Source: Marivivens sp. | Lineage (GTDB): Bacteria > Pseudomonadota > Alphaproteobacteria > Rhodobacterales > Rhodobacteraceae | Assembly: GCA_023254495.1 (NCBI GenBank) | Contig: JALRLK010000061.1 | Span: 1-32,460, forward strand | DNA: 32,460 nucleotides | Direction: 5' to 3' | In this document: one piece after another, positions 1 to 8,720 of the stretch | Layout of the letters: each line of letters begins with the position of its first letter | How positions within the stretch are numbered: position 1 is the stretch's first letter | Position numbers and translations under genes: made by a program | Notes under the pieces: generated by a model | Databases searched by the model: none | What the model saw: the letters and a program-made list of their open reading frames with translations, nothing else | Told to the model about the DNA's origin: nothing

Positions 1-30
1 CGTAGTGCTCTACCGCTGAGCTAACCGCCC
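1..30 (-). tRNA. partial tRNA (5' part only), probably tRNA-Val(GAC)
   Basis: Reverse complement GGGCGGTTAGCTCAGCGGTAGAGCACTACG fits an acceptor stem, D-arm and start of the anticodon stem. The anticodon is outside the window, so the isotype is inferred from resemblance. Confidence 0.8.
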
Positions 31-188
31 ATGACCCTAACAATCAGCGCATCCCTAAACGAATAAGGACGCGGGCTGCCCGTGGCCGGTTCATTGCGAG
101 CCGCGGCCGAGGCTCTTCTGACGGGGTAGGCTTTGCCGGACAAAATGACGTCCCACTGGATATCAGCGGCACGGCCTCGGCGAACCTG

Positions 189-1022
189 ATGAGTATCAGC
201 ACAAAAGGCTCTGTCTTCGGTCAGACGGGCAATATCGAAGGAACCAAGAGACGCCTCTTCTTCGGGGATTATGATCTGCAAGTTGATACCGAGACCGGAT
301 CTACGACTGCGACCCTCTCGGGCCGTTGGGCTTGGGAAGAGATGATCTCGCAAGAGACGATGCTGGGCTACTATGTCGGCGGTGAGATGGGAAGCAGTGC
401 GATCAATGGGGCCTTTGAGGGGGAACAGACCAACCTCAGTCTGATTGCGGGCGGCTATGTCGTACATGCTCTGACAGACACTGTATTCGCCGATGGGTTT
501 GTCTCGGTGAGTGCGGGTCGCAACACCCTTCAGATGGCCGACGAGGTTCTGAGCTTGGAGGGAGAGTATGTCACACAGACACTCACGGCTGGGGGGTCTT
601 TGACCGGCGTCTATGACTACGGGCGCTATGAGCTACACCCTGAGCTGGCCTTTAGCTTCGGCACCACTCGAATTGGGACAATCTCCTTTGAGGGGGAGGC
701 CTATGGTCTGACCGAGAGCGGGCTATCCCTCGATGCCCGTACGATCACAACGTCCACTCTGACGCTGAGACCAGAGGTTATCTATGCCTTGGAGGACGAG
801 AGCCTGACAGCCAGCCGCTCGCACCTCTCCTTTGCCCCGCGCTTGCTCTGTGAGCGCACAAAGTCGACGACCACGACCAATCGGTGTGGAAGAGGCGCTG
901 AGATTGGGGTCAATAGCAGCTCCGAGGACGGGCTAAGCTCTGCCAGCTTCCGCGTCATGATGGACCGTGTGGGGGCGAGTAACCGCACCAGCTATGAGGC
1001 CAAACTGCAGTTTAGGTTCTGA
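189..1022 (+). CDS. autotransporter-like outer-membrane beta-barrel C-terminal domain, apparently 5'-truncated
   Basis: 277 aa with alternating amphipathic strands and a C-terminal aromatic (LQFRF). No signal peptide and no Shine-Dalgarno before ATG 189. The frame is open upstream to about position 6 with protein-like sequence (SSDGVGFAGQNDVPLDISGTASANLM) but no ATG/GTG/TTG start. Confidence 0.55.
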   Translation: MSISTKGSVFGQTGNIEGTKRRLFFGDYDLQVDTETGSTTATLSGRWAWEEMISQETMLGYYVGGEMGSSAINGAFEGEQTNLSLIAGGYVVHALTDTVFADGFVSVSAGRNTLQMADEVLSLEGEYVTQTLTAGGSLTGVYDYGRYELHPELAFSFGTTRIGTISFEGEAYGLTESGLSLDARTITTSTLTLRPEVIYALEDESLTASRSHLSFAPRLLCERTKSTTTTNRCGRGAEIGVNSSSEDGLSSASFRVMMDRVGASNRTSYEAKLQFRF

Positions 1023-1056
1023 TCGCAAGCAGTTACCCCACCACGCAAACCCCCGC

Positions 1057-1089
1057 GCGGCGCCTAGGGTCTCCAGCCTTAGGCGCCGC
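1057..1089 (+). terminator. hairpin downstream of the beta-barrel ORF, possible terminator
   Basis: Perfect 10-bp inverted repeat GCGGCGCCTA...TAGGCGCCGC, 35 bp after the stop codon. No strong U-tract. Confidence 0.45.
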
Positions 1090-1351
1090 GTTGCGTTTAG
1101 GACGGGCGTGAGAGAGGGGTGAACGCACACCAGCGAAAGCGACGCGCCCGCGCGCGGGAGCGAGCCCCCGTGGAGGTGGATTCGGTGTGGGCGGGGCTGA
1201 GAAGGGTGTAGGGCGCTAGAGTGGGTCAGCGATCGCCGAGGAGTGCCTAATCACTTCTAAGGGTTCCAGTGCGATTGTGGGGACGGGTGTGGGGACGGAA
1301 TTAGCAAAAATACGCCAAGTATCTGACTTATATGATATTTTCTGGAGTAAA

Positions 1352-1428
1352 TGGCGGACTGGGGAGGATTCGAACCCCCGACCCCTTGATTCGTAGTCAA
1401 GTACTCTATCCAACTGAGCTACCAGTCC
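1352..1428 (-). tRNA. tRNA-Arg(ACG)
   Basis: Reverse complement GGACTGGTAGCTCAGTTGGATAGAGTACTTGACTACGAATCAAGGGGTCGGGGGTTCGAATCCTCCCCAGTCCGCCA. Full cloverleaf, anticodon loop CTACGAA, encoded CCA, GGTTCGAAT T-loop. Confidence 0.93.
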
Positions 1429-1491
1429 GCGTCAGAGTGGGGCGGATGTAGCCCTAGCGGCGGGGCTTTGCAAGGGCGAAAACGAAAGAAA

Positions 1492-2883
1492 TCATTTTCC
1501 TGACGCGAGCTCGGCTTTGGGCAGGCAGATGACGAATTCCGTGCCGGTTTCGTCCGTCCGCCCAAGCTCCAGCCGGCCCCCATGCCCCCGCACCAGCTCG
1601 GCCGCGATGACAAGGCCGAGGCCTGCGCCGCCTTTGGATACGCCGCCTTGAAACGCCTGAAACAGATGCTCGCGGGCGCGTTGGGGCAGGCCGGGGCCGG
1701 TGTCGGCCACAGTGATCCACCACTGGGCGTCGTCCTCATGGGCATGAATGCTGATCTCGCCCGGCTTGCCGGTTGCCATGATCGCATGCCGGGCGTTGCG
1801 CACGAGGTTTGACAGGACCCGGTAGAGCTGCTCGGCATCGGCGCGGATCATCGGGTTGCCTGGAATGTCCTCCAAGAAACTCAGCTCATACTCTCCTGCC
1901 GCAAGCCGCTCGCCATCGAGTACCTCGGCGACAACAGAGGCAAGGCTCACCCGACCGAGCTTGGGCGGGGCTTCGTCGGCGCGGCCAAATGCGAGAGTGT
2001 TCTCGCAAAGATGCACCGCGCGGGTGATCGAGTTGACGAGCTTGGGCGCGAGGCGCTGCACGGCTGGATCTTCGGAGGCTTCGATCCGGTCGACGAAAAG
2101 CTGGGCCGAAGAAAGGATATTCCGCAGGTCGTGGCTTACCTTGGCCACGCCTTCGCCCAGCTGTGCGAGCCGCTCGCGCTGGCGCAGGGCGGCGGTCAAC
2201 TGCTGCTGCATCATCTGCAGCGCCTCTTCTGCCTCGCGCAGCTCGATCAGGCCGGCGGTCGGGGCGATGATCCGGCGGGCATCTTCCGGCGCCATGGCAT
2301 AGCTTTGCATATGCCCCACAACGCCCTTGATAGGTTTCACAAGGAAGGCCCGCACCGCCACGAAGAGAAGCGCCCCGGTGATGATCGAGATCACCGCGGA
2401 GAGCATCAGGATATTCAAGCCATAGTCGATCATCGCGGTGCGGAGCGGCGCCTGTTCCATCGTCACCTCGATCTCTTGCCCGCCGCCCTGAACCGGCATC
2501 CCGATCACCCGGATCACCGGATCTCCCGGTTCGAACAGGGTCATCATCGCGTCACGCATCAGCGCCCATGCCGAAGCCCCACGCAGGTCATAGGTCGCCT
2601 CGACCGGCCCCGGCACTTCGGAGGAAAGGATCAGCTGGCGCACCTCGTCGCGGCGCAGAACCACGTTGAATACGCCAGCATTCTTCAGAAGCTCTTTCTC
2701 GAGATCCTCCGAGATCATGTCATCGGCCAGAAGCGAGAGTGAGGCGATCTGCGCCCGCTCGAGGCGGAGGAGGAGATAGTCTTGCCGAAAGCGGGCTACG
2801 GACGGCACGAAGATCAGCACCTCCGCCAGCATGACGAAGACGACCGTCAGAACCAGAAAACGCCCCGAGAGCGTGTTCAGCAT
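1492..2883 (-). CDS. membrane sensor histidine kinase
   Basis: 463 aa. N-terminal TM, periplasmic domain, second TM, H-box (VAKVSHDLRNILSS), N-box (NLVRNARHAI), G-boxes (DTGPGLP, GGAGLGL). Confidence 0.9.
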   Translation of the reverse strand: MLNTLSGRFLVLTVVFVMLAEVLIFVPSVARFRQDYLLLRLERAQIASLSLLADDMISEDLEKELLKNAGVFNVVLRRDEVRQLILSSEVPGPVEATYDLRGASAWALMRDAMMTLFEPGDPVIRVIGMPVQGGGQEIEVTMEQAPLRTAMIDYGLNILMLSAVISIITGALLFVAVRAFLVKPIKGVVGHMQSYAMAPEDARRIIAPTAGLIELREAEEALQMMQQQLTAALRQRERLAQLGEGVAKVSHDLRNILSSAQLFVDRIEASEDPAVQRLAPKLVNSITRAVHLCENTLAFGRADEAPPKLGRVSLASVVAEVLDGERLAAGEYELSFLEDIPGNPMIRADAEQLYRVLSNLVRNARHAIMATGKPGEISIHAHEDDAQWWITVADTGPGLPQRAREHLFQAFQGGVSKGGAGLGLVIAAELVRGHGGRLELGRTDETGTEFVICLPKAELASGK

Positions 2884-2896
2884 TGTCCCTCCGCCT

Positions 2897-4273
2897 CTAG
2901 GGCAGCCACCTCTGAACGAAACGGGTGATCCGCTTGATCATACGGCTTTCGAATAGTCTCGGACCAAAATAGGCGCTCGCGGCCCGTTTGTTAATCTCGG
3001 CAAGGGTCGGATAGGGCAAGAAAGTGTTCGAGATCGCCGCCATCCCAAGGCCCGCCGAGATCGCCATCGCCCACATCGCGATGAGCTCGCCCGCCTCGGG
3101 TCCGACGATGCCCGCGCCAACAGGCTTGCCCTTGCGGACAATCACCTTGATCGCCCCCTCGGTCTGGCCCGCCGTTACCGCGCGGTCGCTCTTGTCGAAC
3201 CCGACCTGAACCACCTCGATATCGCTTCCGAACTTGGCCCGTGCTTCGGCCTCGGTCAGGCCGACATGGGCGATCTCGGGGCTGGTGAAGGTCGCGCGGG
3301 GGATGTGGTCTTGCCGCTCGCGGGCCGGAAGGCCGAGCACCGCCGAGCGGACGACGATCCCCGCCTGATAGCCAGCCAGATGCGTGAAATGCCGCCGCCC
3401 GGCCACATCGCCGATGGCATAGACGCGGCGGTGGCCAGTGGTCTTGAGGTCGGGGCGAACCGCGATACCCGCAACGGGATCATAGGTGATTCCGGCTGCC
3501 TCGAGCCCAAGGCTCTGCACATTGGGGGCGCGACCCGCGGCAACGAGAAGGTGGGAGCCTTCAATGCGGCCCGCGACGGTCTCGACCCAAATCGCCCCTG
3601 CCTTGCCGCCGACCTTTGCGACGGGCGTGTTCTCATGGATCACAAGCCCGTCCTGCAGCAGCCGATCTACGACGATCTTGGCAAGCTCCGGCTCTTCCCG
3701 GCCCAGCGCCGTCTGCGCCTCGATGACCCTGACCTCGCACCCAAGTCGCAGATGCGCCTGTGCAAGCTCAAGGCCGATGGGGCCAGCGCCAATGACGATC
3801 AGGTGCTCGGGCTGGTCCTTCTGCTCGAAAATTGTCTCGTTCGTGAGGTAGGGCGTCCCCGCCAAACCCTCGATCGCCGGGATCATCGGCCGCGAGCCCG
3901 TTGCCACGACAAAGCGCCGCGCCTCGATCTCTGCCTCACCCGCCCGAACGGTCTTGGGGCCGACGAATGCGCCCCGCGCCCGGATCACGCGGACACCGAG
4001 CCCTTCAAACCGCTCTTGGCTGTCATGCAGCGCAATCGCAGTGATGGAGGCCCGCACATGGGCCATCGCCTCGGCATAGCTCGGGCGCGGCATGCGGGCC
4101 GAAGCCGCGAGCAGAGCCTTGGACGGCACGCAGCCGTGGTTGAGGCAATCGCCCCCCATCTCGCCCTCTTCGATGAGGACCACCCGCGCACCCATCTGTG
4201 CGGCGCCCGCCGCGACCGAAAGCCCCCCCGAGCCTGCGCCGATGATGCAGATATCTGTCTTAATGCGCTCCAT
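2897..4273 (-). CDS. FAD-dependent pyridine nucleotide-disulfide oxidoreductase (mercuric reductase / dihydrolipoamide dehydrogenase-like)
   Basis: Start at internal MERIKTDICIIGAGSGG. Redox motif GGDCLNHGCVPSKA, NAD(P) motif GAGPIGLELAQ, FAD motif YAIGDVAG. No N-terminal HMA domain. The upstream part of the listed ORF overlaps the next gene out of frame. Confidence 0.9.
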   Translation of the reverse strand: MERIKTDICIIGAGSGGLSVAAGAAQMGARVVLIEEGEMGGDCLNHGCVPSKALLAASARMPRPSYAEAMAHVRASITAIALHDSQERFEGLGVRVIRARGAFVGPKTVRAGEAEIEARRFVVATGSRPMIPAIEGLAGTPYLTNETIFEQKDQPEHLIVIGAGPIGLELAQAHLRLGCEVRVIEAQTALGREEPELAKIVVDRLLQDGLVIHENTPVAKVGGKAGAIWVETVAGRIEGSHLLVAAGRAPNVQSLGLEAAGITYDPVAGIAVRPDLKTTGHRRVYAIGDVAGRRHFTHLAGYQAGIVVRSAVLGLPARERQDHIPRATFTSPEIAHVGLTEAEARAKFGSDIEVVQVGFDKSDRAVTAGQTEGAIKVIVRKGKPVGAGIVGPEAGELIAMWAMAISAGLGMAAISNTFLPYPTLAEINKRAASAYFGPRLFESRMIKRITRFVQRWLP

Positions 4274-4983
4274 CAGATCCGCGCGCCTCTCCGTCTGGCC
4301 CGAACAATGGCCGGGATCAAGGCGAGGATACACAAGCCAACGAGCGGCACCAGAACCGGCGCGGTGAAGATCACGCCGAGATCCGGCTCTGCACCGCTGG
4401 CGAAAACCTCGCCCAGACCGGAGCCGAGACTTGTGAATACGAAAGCGCCGGGCAGGATGCCGAGGAAGGTCGAGACCACAAAACGCGAGAGCGGCACATT
4501 GAGGAGAGCGGGAATCAAGTTGGCCACGAAAAACGGAACAGCAGGCACAAGGCGAATGAGAAACAGCATCGACCACTGATTCTCATCAAGCCCCGCCTTG
4601 ATCCGCGCCACGCGCCCGCCATAGGCCTCAAGCCGCTTCGCCAGCCCGTCGCCCAGTCCGGCACGAACGGCCAGAAAGAGCGCGGTCGCTCCGATCGTCG
4701 CACCGGTCACGTTGAAAAGAACGCCAGGGAAGAGGCCGAAGAGATAGCCGCCAGCGAGAGTGATCATCAGGCCGCCGGGCAACGAAAAGGCGACGGCCAG
4801 AGCATAGGCTGCCACGAAACCGAGGGCGAAAGCCGGATAATTCTCATCCCGCAGGCCGTTCAGCCAATCGCGATTCTCGGCCAGCGCCGCAAAAGTCACC
4901 TCATCGCGCAGGAACACGACGCCGATAACGGCGACCGCTGCGATCGTAATCCAGGGCAGGTGGCGGAAAATCGGGGCGGGCAA
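4273..4983 (-). CDS. TVP38/TMEM64 (SNARE-associated/VTT) family membrane protein
   Basis: 236 aa multi-TM with signature FSLPGGLMITLAGGYLFGLFPGVLFNVTGATIGATALFLAVR and LIRLVPAVPFFVANLIPALLNVPLSRF. Overlaps the reductase start by 1 nt (TGATG). Confidence 0.88.
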   Translation of the reverse strand: MPAPIFRHLPWITIAAVAVIGVVFLRDEVTFAALAENRDWLNGLRDENYPAFALGFVAAYALAVAFSLPGGLMITLAGGYLFGLFPGVLFNVTGATIGATALFLAVRAGLGDGLAKRLEAYGGRVARIKAGLDENQWSMLFLIRLVPAVPFFVANLIPALLNVPLSRFVVSTFLGILPGAFVFTSLGSGLGEVFASGAEPDLGVIFTAPVLVPLVGLCILALIPAIVRARRRGARI

Positions 4984-5158
4984 GGCGAGGTCCGGTTTTT
5001 GATCTGTTCAAACCGACATGAACCAAAGAGGCCTTTCGCGCCAGTGGCTTCACAGGAGCTTGATTGCCCGTGCCCCTTTGCCGGTGTAAAAGCCCCCGAC
5101 TGTAACAAACCGGCCCGGAAAAAACGCGCAAAGCGGTCGATTCTTCGCTCGGCTCGTG

Positions 5159-5187
5159 TTGACAGGCTCCCCGCCCGCCTCTATTGG
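5159..5187 (+). promoter_or_regulatory. candidate sigma70 promoter for rpmH
   Basis: TTGACA (5159-5164), 17-nt spacer, TATTGG (5182-5187), about 85 bp before rpmH. Confidence 0.55.
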
Positions 5188-5272
5188 CAGGGCTTCGAAT
5201 GACACAGGCCTCGAATCCCGCCCACGAATCCCGCGATGTGCGGTTCGGCCTCAAGGATACGGAGAGAACGCG

Positions 5273-5407
5273 ATGAAGCGCACGTTCCAACCCTCGAACC
5301 GGGTTCGCAAGGCCCGTCACGGCTTCCGCGCCCGCATGGCGACCAAGGGTGGCCGCAAGGTGCTTAACGCCCGTCGCGCCCGCGGCCGCAAGGTCCTGAG
5401 CGCCTGA
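5273..5407 (+). CDS. rpmH: 50S ribosomal protein L34
   Basis: [44 protein letters not shown], 44 aa, diagnostic. Confidence 0.97.
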   Translation: MKRTFQPSNRVRKARHGFRARMATKGGRKVLNARRARGRKVLSA

Positions 5408-5425
5408 TAGCGTTTGGGTGTGGCC

Positions 5426-5821
5426 ATGACCACGCCAGAAGCTGAAAAGCCTGAAACCGCCGAGGCCACGCCTGCGGCGGTTTTCGTTCGCCCCGAGATC
5501 ATGACCAAGCGCGCGGATTTCCTTGCCGCCGCGCAGGGACGCCGGATGGCGCTTCCCGGATTTCACCTTCAGGCGCGGTTTCGCGATGATGGCCTCGAGG
5601 CTGTCCGCGTGGGCTTTACCTGCTCCAAGAAGGTCGGCAATGCCGTGGCCCGCAACCGTGCCAAGCGCCGTCTGCGGGAAATCGCGCGGCTGGTGCTGCC
5701 GTCTTGCGCGAGGCCCGGCTGGGATTATGTATTGGTTGGCCGCCGCGATGCGACCGCGGCCGCCGATTTCGCTCAGATGCAGAGCGATTTGAAAGCCGCG
5801 CTTCGGAAGATCCACAAATGA
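5426..5821 (+). CDS. rnpA: ribonuclease P protein component
   Basis: [22 protein letters not shown] motif; directly follows rpmH. An alternative TTG start at 5414 is possible. Confidence 0.93.
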   Translation: MTTPEAEKPETAEATPAAVFVRPEIMTKRADFLAAAQGRRMALPGFHLQARFRDDGLEAVRVGFTCSKKVGNAVARNRAKRRLREIARLVLPSCARPGWDYVLVGRRDATAAADFAQMQSDLKAALRKIHK

Positions 5822-6039
5822 CCCCGCTCGCCTGGATCCTGTCACTTCCTGTCAAGGGCTACCGTTTGGCCTTTAGCCCCTGGGTCGGGCACGGCTGCCG
5901 CTATCAGCCGACCTGCAGCGCCTATGCGCTCGAGGCGCTGGAAAAGCACGGCGGCGTCAAGGGCGGCTACCTCGCTGCGCGGCGCATCCTGCGCTGTCAT
6001 CCCTTGGGCGGATCGGGCATCGACAACGTGCCGGATTGA
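5818..6039 (+). CDS. yidD: membrane protein insertion efficiency factor YidD
   Basis: [50 protein letters not shown] overlap with rnpA. Confidence 0.95.
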   Translation: MTPLAWILSLPVKGYRLAFSPWVGHGCRYQPTCSAYALEALEKHGGVKGGYLAARRILRCHPLGGSGIDNVPD

Positions 6040-6082
6040 CCTTGGGCCAAGGGCGCGGTCTTGTCCCTGAAAAGGACCGCCG

Positions 6083-7723
6083 ATGCTGACGCCCCAAGCC
6101 ACCGTCGAAGAAACCCGCACCAAGTTTCGCTGGGATATCCCCGCACGCTATAACATCGGTGTCGATATCTGCGACAAATGGGCGGACCGCGAGCCGGAGC
6201 GGATCGCTCTGATCGATGTGGGGTCGGATGGGATCGCGACCGAAGTCTCCTTCGGCGCCCTCAAAGCCCGCTCCAACCAGCTGGCGAACGCGATTTCCAA
6301 GTCGTGCCAGCAGGGCGACCGGATCGCAGTTCTCCTGCCACAGGGCGTCGAGACCGCGCTGGCCCATATCGCCGCGCTGAAAATGGGCTGCATCTCGCTG
6401 CCGCTTTTCACGCTCTTTGGGCCGGATGCCCTTTTGCATCGACTCAAGGATTCGGGGGCAAAGGTCGTCATTACCAACGCCATAGGCGCGGCCAAAATCG
6501 CCGCGCTTCGGGGTCAATTGCCAGCGCTTGAGCGGGTTCTCTGCATTGAGGCGTCACAGGGCGCTGAGGATTTCCATGCCGCGATAGCGGGCGAGAGCAC
6601 CGATTTCAGCCCCGTCGACACAGCCGCCGATGATCCTGCCATCCTGATCTATACTTCCGGCACCACCGGCAACCCTAAAGGCGCCCTGCACGCCCACCGT
6701 GTCCTTCTCGGCCATCTGCCGGGGGTCGAGATGAGCCACGATTTCTTCCCCCAACCCGGCGACCGGATCTGGACGCCCGCCGACTGGGCGTGGATCGGCG
6801 GGCTTCTCGACGTCTTGATGCCCGCCCTGCATCATGGGATCACCGTGGTCTCTCGGCGGATGCCCAAGTTTTCCGCTGTGGAGGCCTTCGACCTGATGCG
6901 CCGCTTTGGCGTCCGCAACGCCTTCCTGCCGCCCACTGCGCTCAAGATCATGCGCCAAGCCCCTGCCGAGGCATCCCTTGGCCTCAGCCTGCGCTCTGTC
7001 GCCTCGGGCGGCGAGACGCTCGGGGCCGAGCTGATCGACTGGGGCCGCGCCACCTTTGGCTGCACGATCAACGAATTCTACGGCCAGACTGAGTGCAACA
7101 TGATCGTCTCCTCCTGCGCCGCCCTTGCGCCCGCCGAGCCGGGGGTGATGGGGTTTGCCGTGCCGGGGCATGAGGTCGAGGTCTTGAACGAGGCCGAGAA
7201 GCGCCTCTGCGCCATTGGCAAGGAAGGGGCCATTGCGGTCAGGGCGCCCGATCCGGTGATGTTCCTTGAGTATTGGAACAAGCCCGAGGCGACTGCGGCC
7301 AAATTCCTGACCATCGCTGGTGAAAAATGGCTCCTGACCGGCGACCGAGGCGCCAAGACGTCCTCGAGCCGTATCCGTTTCATCGGTCGCGACGACGATG
7401 TGATCTCGTCGGCCGGCTACCGGATCGGCCCGGCCGAGATCGAGGATTGCCTTCTCACCCACCCCGCCGTCGGGCTTGCCGGCGTGATCGGCGCGCACGA
7501 TCCGATCCGCGGGCAAGCCGTTTGGGCCTATGTCCAGCTGGCGAGCGGTTTCGTCCCCTCCGACACCCTCGCCGCCGAGATCGCCGCCCACGTCAAATCG
7601 CGCCTTTCCGCCCATGAATACCCCCGAGCGGTCCGCTTTATCGACGCCATGCCGATGACCACCACAGGCAAGATCATCCGCGGCGCGTTGCGCGCCCTTG
7701 CTGCACAGGAACAAAGCGACTAG
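6083..7723 (+). CDS. AMP-dependent acyl-CoA synthetase/ligase
   Basis: 546 aa; AMP-binding motif [30 protein letters not shown]-terminal [12 protein letters not shown]. Confidence 0.92.
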   Translation: MLTPQATVEETRTKFRWDIPARYNIGVDICDKWADREPERIALIDVGSDGIATEVSFGALKARSNQLANAISKSCQQGDRIAVLLPQGVETALAHIAALKMGCISLPLFTLFGPDALLHRLKDSGAKVVITNAIGAAKIAALRGQLPALERVLCIEASQGAEDFHAAIAGESTDFSPVDTAADDPAILIYTSGTTGNPKGALHAHRVLLGHLPGVEMSHDFFPQPGDRIWTPADWAWIGGLLDVLMPALHHGITVVSRRMPKFSAVEAFDLMRRFGVRNAFLPPTALKIMRQAPAEASLGLSLRSVASGGETLGAELIDWGRATFGCTINEFYGQTECNMIVSSCAALAPAEPGVMGFAVPGHEVEVLNEAEKRLCAIGKEGAIAVRAPDPVMFLEYWNKPEATAAKFLTIAGEKWLLTGDRGAKTSSSRIRFIGRDDDVISSAGYRIGPAEIEDCLLTHPAVGLAGVIGAHDPIRGQAVWAYVQLASGFVPSDTLAAEIAAHVKSRLSAHEYPRAVRFIDAMPMTTTGKIIRGALRALAAQEQSD

Positions 7724-7733
7724 ATCGGGCGCC

Positions 7734-8600
7734 ATGCTTGACGATCTTGACGATATCCATCCGCTCTTTCACGGCGCTCCCAAGAGCACCGAGTTCAAGA
7801 AGCTGCGTAAACGCATCGTCCAGAACGTCCGCGAGGCGATCGAGCAATACGGGATGATCGAGCGCGACGCGCGCTGGCTTGTCTGCCTGTCGGGCGGGAA
7901 AGACAGCTATACGCTTCTCGCTGTGCTCTACGAGCTGAAATGGCGCGGGCTTCTGCCGGTCGGCCTTCTGGCCTGCAACCTCGATCAGGGCCAACCCGGC
8001 TTTCCGGCGACCGTTCTGCCCGAGTTTCTCTCGAAAATGGGCGTGCCGCACCGGATCGAATACCAAGACACCTATTCCATCGTCGTCGACAAAGTGCCGG
8101 CGGGCCGCACCTATTGCGCCCTCTGCTCGCGGCTGCGGCGCGGCAATCTCTACCGGATCGCCCGCGAAGAGGGCTGCTCGGCGGTCGTCCTCGGCCATCA
8201 CCGCGACGATATCCTCGAGACCTTCTTCCTCAACCTCTTCCACGGTTCGCGGCTGGCCACCATGCCGCCTAAGCTCGTGAACGAAGATGGCGATCTTTTC
8301 GTTTATCGCCCGCTGGCGCATGTAGCCGAAGAGGATTGCGAGAAATTTGCCCGCTCTATGAACTATCCGATCATTCCTTGCGATCTCTGCGGCTCGCAAG
8401 ACGGGCTCCAGCGCCAGCAGGTCAAGGGCATCCTCGACCAGTGGGAAAAGAACGCGCCGGGGCGGCGGCAAAAGATGTTTCGGGCGCTGATGAACACGCG
8501 GCCCTCACACCTGCTCGATCCTTCGATCTTCGATTTCAAAGGGCTGACAATCGGCCCCCGCAAGGAAGCCGACAAAAGCGGCATCCCCGACCTCGGCTAG
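7734..8600 (+). CDS. ttcA: tRNA 2-thiocytidine(32) synthetase TtcA
   Basis: PP-loop [15 protein letters not shown] and CDLC cysteine pairs, [18 protein letters not shown]. Confidence 0.95.
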   Translation: MLDDLDDIHPLFHGAPKSTEFKKLRKRIVQNVREAIEQYGMIERDARWLVCLSGGKDSYTLLAVLYELKWRGLLPVGLLACNLDQGQPGFPATVLPEFLSKMGVPHRIEYQDTYSIVVDKVPAGRTYCALCSRLRRGNLYRIAREEGCSAVVLGHHRDDILETFFLNLFHGSRLATMPPKLVNEDGDLFVYRPLAHVAEEDCEKFARSMNYPIIPCDLCGSQDGLQRQQVKGILDQWEKNAPGRRQKMFRALMNTRPSHLLDPSIFDFKGLTIGPRKEADKSGIPDLG

Positions 8601-8720
8601 ACCCCGCTCAGGCCTTGCTGCAAAAGGGCCGCAGGCCGGATATCCCTGAAAACCGCTTGACCTTTCGGCCTATGGGATGTTGAACCGCCCTGACCTTTGA
8701 ACGGTAAAATGGCGGCTCCT

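Noticed and set aside
1216-1413. 65-aa minus-strand ORF MDRVLDYESRGRGFESSPVRH...
   Set aside because: It reads straight through tRNA-Arg(ACG); GRGFESSPVRH is the classic spurious translation of a tRNA T-arm.
2897-4576. 559-aa reading of the reductase ORF as an N-terminal fusion
   Set aside because: The first ~100 aa are the out-of-frame complement of the TVP38 gene end; the true start is MERIKTD at 4273, overlapping the TVP38 stop.
3266-4579. 437-aa plus-strand ORF
   Set aside because: Antisense to the flavoprotein reductase, which has clear motifs. Long antisense frames are expected in high-GC DNA, and the translation has no recognisable family.
6554-7735. 393-aa minus-strand ORF
   Set aside because: Antisense to the acyl-CoA synthetase; high-GC shadow ORF.
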